Assembly: GCF_947507565.1 (NCBI RefSeq)
Contig: NC_089182.1
Span: 682,001 to 746,000 of the forward strand
Length of the DNA: 64,000 nucleotides
Direction: 5' to 3'
Source: Oscarella lobularis
Lineage: Eukaryota > Porifera > Homoscleromorpha > Homosclerophorida > Oscarellidae
The notes under the pieces are model-generated. The model made no database searches. It was not told where the DNA came from and saw only the letters and a program-made list of their open reading frames with translations. Position 1 is the first letter of the stretch. Each line of letters starts with the position of its first letter. The position numbers and the translations under genes are program-made. Positions 44,017 to 61,315 of the stretch are shown piece after piece.

Positions 44017-47000
44017 CTAATTATTATCGTCAGCAGTAGGATCCTGATATCCATCATCTTCATCTCCCATGTCAGCAGTAGGATCTTGGTATCCGTCTTC
44101 CTCGTCTTCAACGTCGGCAGTTGGATCTTGGTACGCTTCCTCTCCTCCCATGTCATCATCAAGAGCTGCGTCTCCCTCAGCAGCATCGGCAGGGTTATCA
44201 TAAAGACGCTCAGATTTGGTTGGGTTCGCTTCCACCGTCGGATTATCATACGCATTTTCATCACTTTCCTTTTCAGACGTCGCGTTTCCCACCGCCGGAT
44301 TATCATAGGCATTTTCATTTTCATTTTCACCGTCATCCGGTTCGCCTCCTTCAACGCCGCCCATCCCAAGATTATCATACGCCGACTGGCCCCCGTCATT
44401 GACGGCAGCTCCATTCATAGTGATAGGATTATCGTAATCCGCCGCAGCATCCTATAAAGAAAATCAAGGCAACCGAAAACACATCTCCGCATTGAATCTA
44501 CCTGAGTGGTTCGCCCATTGGCAGTGGGAGCATTGTCATACGGATTCACGTCCAGCTCGTCCTCGTCATCTTCGGCGAGCGAAGACAGCCCAAGCCCAGC
44601 ATTCGAATACAAACCGCCTGGAACGCAATCGCGTGGATTTTCGTACGGATTGAACGTCACGCCGGCCTCGTTGTCATAACCGTCGTCGTCGGCGGCGTTG
44701 TACTCAGCAAAGGCGGCAGCCATCTCGTACGTGCCGGTCTGTAGCTTTCCTTGTCCCTTGGCTCGAAGACGATCCGCCTAGAAGGTATTTATTTAATTCA
44801 TGCGTCAAGGACCTCAAATCGTATGCGCTTGCCTCGGTCGTCACATATTTGTCCGGTGTTTTGTACATTCGTCCCAGCTGCCTGGAGAGTTCTTTGAACG
44901 TTGGACGCTTGTCCGGTTCCAGGTCCCAGCCTAATATCGAAAAGAAAAAAAAACGGAGTTACAAAAACGGTTGACTATTACTACTCCCTTTACATTCAAG
45001 CATGACGGCGTAGACGCTGGCGTTGCACACTTTGGGATGGGGAAGTCGTTCGCCGTCCGTCAGCAACTGGTACATTTCGCTTCCTTTCTTGCCTTTGAAC
45101 GGCTGATTGCCAAACGTCAGGATTTCCCACATAGTCACGCCTGAGAAAGTAGAAAAAGTCACAAGGACATCCAAAAAAATACCGATTTTTTACCAAATGC
45201 CCAGACGTCCGTTTTGTGAGTGAATTGCAATTTGAGAAGACTCTCGGGAGCCAGCCATTTAATTGGCATCTGATTAAGAAAACATTTTAAAGATTATAAA
45301 CCCTGTTATTAATTGCTTACTTTTTCTCCTAGCGATTGGAAGTGACCCTCGTCGATGTCAAGGATTTTCGACAGGCCAAAATCGGATATCTTCACCATCA
45401 TTGGAGTTTGAACTGAATACGAGAAGTCTAACAACCAGATAACATAGGACAAACTATTTACCCAGAACATTTCGAGCTGCCAAGTCGCGATGAACCAACC
45501 GCTTCTGTTCAAGATAGACCATGCCCTAAACACAGCATACAGTAATAGCAAAATCCTTACAAAAATAAGCGCAGCACTCCATACCCTAGCCACTTGATAC
45601 GAAAACACGAGCAAAGCCTCGCCGGTCAGCGTCGACTTTCGCTTCCTCAAATAACTCAACATAGCGCCAAGAGGCACCAGCTGAGTGATCAACATGACAC
45701 GCGACGCCATGCAGACGCAGAGAAGGCGAACGAGATGAGGATGATCGATGGACGACATGGTGACGGCCTCTTGCAGCAACTCCTTACTAGCCGCAGCCCC
45801 CGTGCCTTCGTTCAACACTTTGACAGCGACGGAGAGTCGATTTGTTTCCCCTTCAGGCAACCAGGTACCCTGATAAATTGTTAGAGCATATAACCACTAA
45901 TATATCTACAAATGAAGGCTTTTTTACCCTATAGACTGTTCCAAAGGCGCCTGATCCAAGCTTCTCCAGTAACTCCAATGAGTTCTCTTGGACGAGGACG
46001 AGACGGGCTTCCGTAGGAGCAACGGCAGCTGGCCCACTCTTCATAGTCATCTGCGAATGGTATGGCATAGGAATATGTACGCAATTTTATGGACGTATTG
46101 ATACCATGCCAAAATGATCTGCTCCTCCGTACATAGGATTGTCAAGAGACGGGCCCTAAACGAGGACGATTTGGCGTGATGCAAATTGTTATCATTATTA
46201 CGGTGCTTACTAATTCTGTGTCTTCCATTTCCGATTTTCTCTTTTCTGACCATTTGAATCCGAAAAAGAGAACAACTGAGATGCCAGTGACGACGACGAT
46301 GAAGCCCAAAACAGCGCCAATGATTGGTCCAATTAAATCTTCAAATCTAAAAAAGCGAGAGAAAACTATACAAAATGGTAATAAAGAAAATAAAGATAAT
46401 TACCGGAAAGGGCTATTAGTGCCTTGCACAACACCAAGAGTCGGAGGAACTTCGCAAGTTGATCTGATCAGAACAGCATCCTGAGGTAGAGGCTCGGTTG
46501 GCTTTTCAGTCTCGGTTTCTCCGCCTTCACCATTTTCTTCTCCATCCGGATTGCCTTCGACGAGGCGATCCGTCGTAGGAGGTGCCGCCGTCGGACCACG
46601 TCCCAAGCGATATATCGTCGTTCCGTTATACAAGTATTCGAAGACCTCATTAAATCTTGTGACGTCGCAACTAGACACGCAAAATCTTTCTTGCTCGAAT
46701 TGTTGACATCCGTTTAGACAGTTCTCCTCCAAAATGTTTCCACCTCCATTACACGTGCGTTTGCCTGGAACGACTTTGCACTGGACGTCGCAATCTGCGC
46801 AGACGTTGTCAATTTCGTTGGGGAACGTGTCATTGGGACAAACGGAGTAACAGCGCCCTGAATATGCTAGTACAATGTCTTCCGGACAGTTTTCGTAGCA
46901 AAACTCCGTTCCATTTCTTTCTGCAATATTCAAGGTACATGGATTGCACTGAACTTCTCCCGATACGAATGAACATCCAGGAGTGCCGCACCGCTCAGGA

Positions 47001-49806
47001 CAGTCCTTGCACTGCTTCACTGAATTTTCGTACTGTCCTGAACCGCACTGTTCTCGGCAGACGCCGGCGTCTTCTACTATTGTGCATGCGCCGTTGCAAT
47101 CGTCCGGTCCTGGGCCATTGCATGTTGTGCACAATGGATGGCATCTCCGGCAGATGGTTCTTCCAGAGAAGGTGCTATTCACCTCAGTCACATCTCCTGA
47201 GTATCGACCATCTGGACACGTCTTCTGAACGCATTCGAGAATGTCAGTTTCGTTTTCATTGAGAATGAGAAGGCCGCTGCAATTGTTGCATCCTCCTGGT
47301 CCCAGGAAAGGTCCGGGTCCGGTACAGCCGTCCTCGCACGCTTCATGACACGGATAGCAAACGTTAGTCTCGTTATAACGGTTGGGAGGACAATTTGGTT
47401 GACAGAACGTCGCGTTCTTTACATTCTTGCAAGAAAAACACTCGTCGTTATTCTGCGCAAAAGACATCATGGTAAGAAATGATACAGAAAATTTAGAATG
47501 TATACTCACGGGACCGTTGCAACCTTCAGCGCATTCCTCATGGCAAAATGAACACAACCCTCGACCTATTGACTCCTTTCCAGAATCGGCGTACATAAGT
47601 CTGTAAGAAATACGATATCACGTAGGATTACAAATAAAATTCCTGCTCCTACCCGACTCCAGCATTCTTTGCCGCAGTGGCGCAGTCACTGACGCATGTG
47701 CCAAAATATTCAAAGTTGACACAACCGACGCAATGACTTGCGCTTTGGCCCCAACATCCCAACGTGATGTTACACTGAGAATTACAGTAGTTGTCTCCTA
47801 TGTGACGAACCATTCGTTTACTAACGCTACTAACAAGGTGTAAGCTTACCGCAAGAATCATTGTTGTTACCAATAAGAGCAGATTGATTTTGCGTGATTA
47901 TACCGGCATCGCGAAGACCCTCTTGTGTAAGATTTAAACACAATTTACTATTGAAGCTCAGAAGAACATCTCCTTTTGTGATTGACTTCAGCGACTCAAG
48001 TCCAAGGTTGTAGAAACCCGTACTAAATACCAACAAGCTAAACCGGACTTTTCCGACATTTCGAAGTTCATCTCCTCCAATCGTTTCCAGATTGCGTAGA
48101 AATTTCATAGATGTAAATCGAGGTTCGTTCGTAAGCGTAGCGACTCGGACATACCCACTGACAGTTCGAACGAATTTAAATGCTACTTCCAAGTCAGACT
48201 GATTAACCTGAGGTCTGTCGGTGCCAGAATCCCTGCAGCACAGGATTGAAAGAAATGAATTAAGTAGAGATATAAGATACATACGCATTTAGGTAAAAGT
48301 CACTGAAAGAAAGACTTCCTTTTATGTCTGTGCAATTGATCAAGTTGCGAATGTTAAAGCCGTCTACGTTGAGAGGAGAGTCGCATACTAATAATGACAC
48401 AACCTTTTATCATTCAAATACATCTCTATCATATCCGCTTTACCCTTGGGACATGGACCAGTGCAATCAATGCAAAATCCATTTTCAGAACGTCTTCCTT
48501 CTGGACAAATTTCAACGCACTGTTGTCCATTAGCGAACGTACCGACTACACAACACAGTTTTAGTCTAATTAAATTGTTCACCTCAGCTAGAAATTCCTA
48601 CTTGGGCACTGAGCCACACATTCGTCTCCAAATATAAACTTTCCGTCCTCCGTCGGAACAAACGATGCCGTTCGAGAATCAAAAACGACCAACGGACGAC
48701 ACTGATCAACGCACTGGTCACCATCACGAAATAGCCGACAAGCCTACGGAAGTTGATACCCATGGATCATTGTCATGCAAAGGTGAAACTCCTTACTGAA
48801 CACGCCCTGTCACTGTTCGCCTGTGTGCATCCGCCGAGGCAATCAGGATCGCAGCAATCGAAAATGGTTGATCCCCGGCAACGAGATCCCGCACCACAGC
48901 GGGGATTACAGATCTTCAACGTGCCTACACAGAAGTGATGAGATGGTTACGTCAACGCTATACAAACACGCGCGGCCCAGTGGGTGAGAAGCTAAACAAT
49001 TGCGCCCACAAAAGAAAACAATCGCGGCGCCCTCGTCTTTCGGTACTTACGAACGTGGCATTGATCTTTGGACCAGCAGAAGTTGCCTGGACACGACGAA
49101 CAGTCCGGCTCTAAATACGCGTAAAACGTATATTGAATTAGAGAATCTTCTAATTACCTATAACTGATAGAGCCGTTCCCACTTGGAAATCGAAGACATC
49201 GTCTCTTCCGCCCGGGAGAATATCGCTCCAGTCAGTTGCATTTGGAGTGGTGAGGTTGCTGAGTTTGTAGAGTAAGACTTTTCCGTTGACGATTTCTTGA
49301 AGCGAAGGAAACGGCCATTTCGTAATATCGGATTCTCCGAGCGAAACGGAAAAGCGATGGCCTGTTGCTTTCGGAAAACCCCTTAGACCCGAGCTCACAA
49401 GACGCGTTTCCTGGCCTCGTACGACTTTTAGACTCGGTAGGGGAACATCGATACCGTTGGCGAAATTGATGAGCAAGTAGCCGGTAATCTCCGTTACATT
49501 GGCAAGAAAAGCGAAATCGGACGTTACATTCGGTGGTCTATTCGGTCCCAGCGCAACGATCAGCGATCCTTCGACGATTTCGCAGCCGGAGAAGCGTTCC
49601 TCGAGAAACTTTAGCCGCTCCTCAAAAACTTTCTTGCTTTGGGCTTCGTTTCCACTGTCACCTCTGCACACTGCAAAGAATCGATAGGAGCGATCTGCGT
49701 AGAGAGTTTCAGCTCTACCTTTGCGAGCGGCGGCGAAAGAAACGTTCGATAGCGCCAACGCTACCGCGACGACGATTGAGAGAAGGCTTTTTATCGCTTT
49801 CGGCAT
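44017..49806 (-). CDS. EGFR-like receptor tyrosine kinase 1 with a multi-YxNP/YxDP tail
   Basis: The start at 49806 (MPKAIKSLLSIVVAVALALS) is a signal peptide. L domain 1 follows (CEIVEGSLIVAL, ITGYLLINFANG), then furin-like Cys-rich repeats, L domain 2 (47850-48290), a second Cys-rich region (46500-47870), one membrane segment (LIGPIIGAVLGFIVVVTGIS) and the kinase. Kinase motifs are [55 protein letters not shown] and [11 protein letters not shown]. This L-Cys-L-Cys-TM-kinase order and the kinase wording are those of EGFR/ErbB. The tail (44017-44740) has about twelve Tyr motifs: YDNP repeated, PYENP, YSNA and three YQDPTAD units, with acidic spacers. YxN fits GRB2-type SH2 binding and YxxP fits CRK-type binding. 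Exons are many and introns short. Its paralogue lies directly upstream. Confidence 0.88.
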
Positions 49807-50086
49807 TGGTTTTGCGTTCGCTTTCCTCTTGCTGTCCGCGTAGAAACCTGTGGCAGGACACGGGATGAACTGTCCACAAATAGCCGCGATCACGCCTTTG
49901 ATGACGTTTTGTCATTGCCAAATATGGTGAAGGTGTGGCTCTATTTCCTGAACGACGGAAATGCAAACAAAAATGACGTACTGAACTGATACAAATACTG
50001 AAACGACTGTCTTTCAATTGCCACAGAAAATGAGAACTTGAACGTTGAACGTAGTTGCTGAATGACTGAGCGTTTTTCAGCCATTG

Positions 50087-55465
<5,379 letters not shown>

Positions 55466-55816
55466 GCTTTTTTGTTGGGGCAGGTAACACCTGTGCTGGA
55501 CGACAGTGGGAGGGGCGAGCCACGATGTACGGGGATGTACTTCCTAGAAAAAAAAAACAAATTGAATTGGTGCAAATACTAGAACGATTGTATTTCGGCA
55601 GAAGCAGTCGGGAGCATCTTTCCACAAATTCTTTTCTCTTTACAATTAGGCCAAGCCCTTCAACCTTGGGAGTTCTGCTTGGTGAGAAATAAGGAGGGCA
55701 GCCTGGGGATGTACGAGCAGGACCAAGCCAAAGTTAACAACGCGCTATTTTTCAATGTAAATTGAACTCAAAAGAAATAGAGAAATAAGAAACCCTTCTC
55801 GTAATGCACATACCAG
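55466..55816. promoter_or_regulatory. Gap between receptor 2 start and tensin stop
   Basis: The gap presumably carries the promoter of receptor 2 and the 3' end of tensin. I see no TATA box, X-box or gene in it. Confidence 0.3.
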
Positions 55817-58800
55817 CTATTGCGCAAATTGAGTTGCAGTCACTTTCATAATTTGATTCACGAACGTAACGATGGCGTTGGACGGCTGCGCATCGTCGTA
55901 TTCCGCAAACAGATGACATCCGTATCGATCAGTTGTACCCGGCCTTCGACTTACAATTCCAAAAATACTAAACAAAGAACATTGCACTAGACCTGAAATT
56001 GAGCCAGCATTCAATTACCTCCGTGTCGTACTAGTCCCCTTATGATGCGATTCTCCTACCCAAGGACAAACTTGGGTTTTAGTGTCGTCCATCAAACAAA
56101 ACAGAATGGAACGAATAGGATAGTGCTTTCGAAAAAAGCCGCTACGCGCAGTACAACAATCAAAACTGCGCTCACTTTTTTAGTCAATTATTCAGTAGCA
56201 TAGTCAGATGATCTAAATTTTCCTCTACAATTTTGGAAATTTTTACGTTGGACGCATTGCGGTGTATGATTTGACAAAACTCTTGACTATGCCACTGCCT
56301 AAAACCCTTCTTACCTTTTCCCTGTACCTGTGAGAAGAATGCCGGTCACGTTCGCTTTGAAGTGAACGAGTGTCGGCGTTATAAAAGGACTACGTACGAC
56401 GTAGTCTGCCAGGGCCATAGAAATCGTTTCCCGGCCGCTTGTGGGTAGGGGCACCTCCGTCGACATCAAATACAAAACATCACACGCTACGAGAAAACAC
56501 ACGTACGATAGCTGGACGCGTCACGCGTTCCGTATCTACCGGCGCCGCGATTTATTATTTCCATTTGAGGCGATACTTTCTTTCTTGGTGGAAGTTGAGG
56601 CTTTTGACGAGCCGGAGAACGACGTTGAAGTGAGGTTGCTGATACATCTACAACAAAGATGTCATTTATCTATCTTTTTTTTAAAAAGTGACGTTTTAGA
56701 TGAGACCTTTCATTGGAATGACTAGCTTGCATGGAAGTTGGAGTGGATTGATGGAATGCTCCAATACAAACTGTATCAACGAGTCTAGAAACCAAGTCAT
56801 CGTAACTGCCACTACACCATCGTACAACTCACTGAACACTGGCTCGTCTGACCCAAACAATTTCAATCCACCGTTTTCAGTAACGATTAAGAAATGCTTT
56901 ACGGCACCCGATTTCTGCGACGCTATAACAAAGAAATACCGACATATGCCCCAATAAAAGATTTCCCATAGGCCATACCAGGATCGACGTAACTTTGAGT
57001 GGTTTTCATAACCAGACTATAGCTCCCGGGTCTCGAGTTACTATCCCTAATAACGAAGCTGCCTGGCTTGCAGTTCTGAAGTAGTTTATCAGCTAAGATA
57101 AACCGCAGGTTTCCTGAACACGTCACAGTGACCATGTACGAGCATTACCTTCCATTTTCGTCATGTGCGGCTTATACCAAAACTGTTTCCCCATGTTAAC
57201 AGACCCGGGACTCCTCGGAGGCAGCGACGGCTTTCGCTTCTCCGCTTCCTTCGCGACTCTCTCCGCCGCGACGCCTTCGGGCACCGACTCGAGCCCAATA
57301 ACACGCACGGGCTGCGAGACGCCGCCGATAGGCCGAGGCCTCTCCGCCGCTGCAGCCACGACCGTCGAAACCGGCGAAGCGACGCTCTCACTTCCACTGC
57401 CCCACTGATCGCTAAAGAACTGCTGCTTGGACGCCTCCTCCCGATTGGGCGGCACGAATACGTTGTCGAACGTCACATTGGATAGAGTATCGGGCGAACG
57501 AAACTCCCGCTGACACGGCTTTTCGTCCGGATCAGACCGCGGATTTTCTCTCGCGGCACCGCCTATGATCTTCGGCTCCGACTTGTTGGGCGAAAACGGA
57601 ATGAGCCAATCGGAGGGAGCATCCAACGGGGAGGGCGACGAATCATAACGTTTAAACCAGCCGTCGAAGGAATTTGCGGATTGGCTTATAGGAGGTTCCT
57701 TCGAATTGGAATTATTCGAGACGAAAATCGGCGGCACGTCCGTGTAGTCCTTCGACGACTTTCGTTCGGACGACGGCCCGATTTCGCGTTCGGGCGAAAA
57801 CGCGACCGTGCCGTAATAGCGATCGTCGTCCGCGCCGAAATCGTCTTCGGCGGTCGCGATGCGCACGGCGTTCGACGACATTCGAACGTCGGCGTCGACG
57901 CGCGACGCGTCGAGACCGGCTTCGACGAGCCGACGATGCCAGTTCTTTTCGAATTCGCTCATCGTGCGCTTTTCAACCGAACGCGGCGATTGGGAAACGA
58001 TTTTTCCGTCTTGGAGTTTAATACCTGGACGGAAAGAGGAAAGTGTTCCGCGTTACTCAGTCGTTCGATGACTCAAACGTCTCAGATACTGTAACCCCAA
58101 TAGCGATCCTATCTACAGTACACTTTCTAGAGTCTGCTTGTGCGGACATTCCCAAGGGCACTTTAAAAAAACATCTTTTACGTAACAAAGGCTCCCCAAC
58201 TGAGATGCTACGATACTACTAAATTCTCTCCCTTCTCTTACCTTGTATTCGTTTGACAGCGGCGTAGAGGCTCTGATCGACCGGGCCGGCATAGTGCTCC
58301 GGATCTAATAAGGATGAAAGCCCCTGCTTGTGAGTTTCTTTGCGCTTGCCTCGCGGGCTCGGACTCACTTGGGGTCGGAGTTCCAGTGACGGCGCTTTCG
58401 CCGTCGGGTTGAGCGCGTTCGATTTGGCTCATTTTTTCGTAGGACGAGCTGCGTCGAAGGCGAGCGACGCTGTCGCTGCTGCGCTGAAGCGCACGATGAA
58501 CCGTCTCCCCCTCTGAGGTAGGGAGAACGCGTAAGGGATGACTGCATTTGGTAATAATATATCGAGTTACTGTTCAGGTCAATGAGAGGCGGAGAGAAGA
58601 TGAATTCCACGGAAGACGAGTCTGGAAATCGTTTGTCTGTCGGAGAGAAAGAGAAAAAAATTAAAAAGAAGGACGAAGTCAATGAGCAAATCGATTCATT
58701 AGGTTCTATCCTAAAGTCTTCTCTTCTCTTTACCTCGATGCGCTTCGTCCAGTTCGGATTTATTGAAAACGAGAACGAATTCGGTCACGGCGCACGTGTG

Positions 58801-60662
58801 AAATTGGCAGCGAAAAATGGCGTCGCGATTCGAAAGTGACTTGTGAAATCCTTTCACCTTAGCGAAACAGAAAAAGAACGGCTCTATCAATAGTAGCCGA
58901 TAGAGGAGAGTCTCGCTATGTCTATACCAGGATATCTCCCGAGAGTTCTAGCGGTTCAGGAAAGGCGATGAGGATCCGGCCGTTCGACCCGGAAGAAGGA
59001 CTGGGGGGGAACAGTGCGCGCGTGCGATAGAAACTCAAGCGTATGTGGTGCGCTTTTTTTACTGCGTTTCAGTCGTGTGAATGAGATTGAGATTTTGATA
59101 GATTTTGAGGAAGAGCTTGCAGCCGCCGCGACTGTCGAAATTGGGCGTGCCGTGAACGATGAACGTCTGCAGAAATATTGGCCTGAATGCGCAAACACAT
59201 CAACGATCATATTCTAATTTCTTCAAAAATTTGCTTACCCATCTGTTAGTCTTATTTTCTTTTTCAGCAAATCTTCGAAGTAGTGAACGTATCTTTCGAA
59301 ATATGCAATTTAATATATACACGGACAAATAATTGGTTTCCTCTTTACCGGCGCTGTGACGGTTGCGTGACCCCGCCTAATTTGTCGTCATAAAATCGCT
59401 TCATGGCAAACTGATCCAGAGCGTCCTCAGCACTACAAAAAATTAATTAATACTTGAGTGTTTGTTGCTTTACTATAGGCTCTCTATCGATTACCTCGTG
59501 CACAAATTGCTGTAGTGCATGTACGCGGAAATCACAACACCAGTCCGACCCTTACCACCCTAGTAACAACAACAAAAAACTCTAACCTCTACGGAGCGTT
59601 TTCACACTCATTTAAAAACCTTGCAGTGGACGACTACCACGTGCTGGGGGTCACTAGCCAACCAGGAGTCAATAGACTTGCATATGCTAAAAGAAGAGAG
59701 ATAAAGGATCTCTTAGACTAATTTTTTTATCACCTGCAAAGTCGGTCTAGAGGCGGAGCCAAATGATCGGGCCAGCCAAAATCGAGAACCTAGACGCAGA
59801 GTTCTAACGTTTGCTAAAAAACAACAACGTGCAGTTAAAAACGTGCCTGGTGATTTAACTTCGAGACGTCGTAGCTGCGCTCGGACAGATTGAACACCAT
59901 GTACTTGTCCTCGTGTTTCTGCTTGAGCATCTTCGCGACGTCCTCCAAATTATTTCGGTACGTGCTTTCGAGCCCCGTCGCCGGAAAAGACATCGCTGCG
60001 AAAGGGAAAGACGACACGTGACGTGCCATTGAATATTTTGAATCGTCAAAAAAATCTCTTACCTATGATTCGCTCCGTGATGTACGTCAAATCCAAGTCA
60101 AACGTGTTATCGATGTACCGTCCCCTTCCCCTAAGAAAATTCATCGACGTTCCGTCGTACAATGAAACCGTGCAAATGCGTTAGGAAAGAAAGTCCCGTA
60201 CGAGAACTACAAAAATTGCGTTGCCAAGGGTAGTGCAGTAGTTCCGGTGGTATGCGAAAAACGAAGGCCTCCCTTCCTCCTAATGCTGTACGACTAATCT
60301 TCACTCACTTGGCAATGATGTGTCGAAGGTGAGATCGAATTCCTTTTGGATTTTTTGGCTCGGGCTATGAGAGAAGCGAGTCTATACAAACCTTTTCCGG
60401 CTGTCTTATTTTACGGCTCTTTGAAGAGGGCGTGACATGGGAATTCCGTCTTGAGCCTAGAGAAGAAGGAAAGTGGTCTCCTCAGCCGTTGATTTCGTTT
60501 TACTGTACGTACCCTTTCGTTTTCGCGATCGGGAGTTTCTCGTTTCTTGACTCCGGAGTGGAATTCGATCCAGTGGGCTCGAACGCGAGCGTCGGACGGA
60601 AATTTCACCATGCAGTTGGGACATATAAAGCCTTCCAATGCGCCTCTGTTCGCAAACGCCAT
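55817..60662 (-). CDS. TNS: Tensin with N-terminal C2H2 zinc finger; PTEN-like, C2, SH2 and PTB domains
   Basis: Tensins link integrin tails to actin at adhesions. ATG 60662 starts [20 protein letters not shown]; Cys-x2-Cys...H-x4-H ([23 protein letters not shown]) is a zinc finger of the kind found in EEA1/rabenosyn. It splices in phase 0 to [19 protein letters not shown], then [67 protein letters not shown] | [17 protein letters not shown] (59620 region) and [14 protein letters not shown]...QPSQRR: the PTEN-like domain. A C2 domain follows ([28 protein letters not shown]), a long Ser/Pro-rich linker (57130-58430), SH2 ([24 protein letters not shown]) and PTB ([39 protein letters not shown]), stop at 55817. 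HCKGGKGR keeps the C-x5-R of active phosphatases. Confidence 0.9.
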
Positions 60663-61315
60663 CAGGACGAGTCTCTAAAGTCGAAAAAAAGGAGACTCTC
60701 TTGTCGACCAGGGTCGACTGACGTCAAGATAACGCGCTCTAATTCAAACGTCACGTGCACGTGCCAATTTTTTTGTATGTGATTCAAAGCAAATAAAGGT
60801 AAACAGGCGTTGCAGATATCTATGGCGCCAGTGTCGGAATGCAGTCGGACATACATGTATCCTCCTCGCGTCGAGTGACGTATAATTCAATACGTCACCG
60901 TGTAAATTAAGTACAGTGAAATCCTGTCACAAGCCAGCTGCTATTTTACTCATGAAATCAAAATGCTCCTAAGTGTGTCTTGCTTCAATAATTGTCTAAT
61001 TAGGCATATCAGTTTACTAAAGAAAGTACATCAGTGTCGTCGTTGTCGTTAGGATAATACGTTCTCATCATCATCATGATCATCATGTTATTGAAGAGAA
61101 GTTCGCAGTTCACGCCGATCACTGACCAAGGCAGGAAGTCTGGCTTTTAGTAGCCGCGGCCCGTGTCTTTTTTGCCGCTCCTAATTAGAAATACGCACAA
61201 ACAACGATTAATGTGATTCTTAGCGCCGCCTCTCGGCGATAGACCGCGCCCTAAAAGTTCTTAAGTACCGCGGCACTGGCGGAGTGTAGCTTCATTGTGT
61301 TTGCAGCTGCAAGCA
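60663..61315. other. Intergenic region between divergent tensin and Wnt
   Basis: The 653 bp hold no gene that I can support. A short (CATCAT)-like run with ATGATCATCATG palindromes lies near 61066-61090. This gap must contain both promoters. No clear TATA box precedes the Wnt ATG. Confidence 0.4.

Noticed and set aside
43885-44457. 190-codon plus-strand open frame, Ile/Ser/Val-rich
   Set aside because: It is antisense to the YDNP tail of EGFR-like receptor 1; the repetitive tail gives a stop-free shadow.
60411-60662. Zinc-finger exon as its own gene
   Set aside because: It has a consensus donor and joins in phase through the PEPKNPKG exon into the tensin PTEN-like domain.
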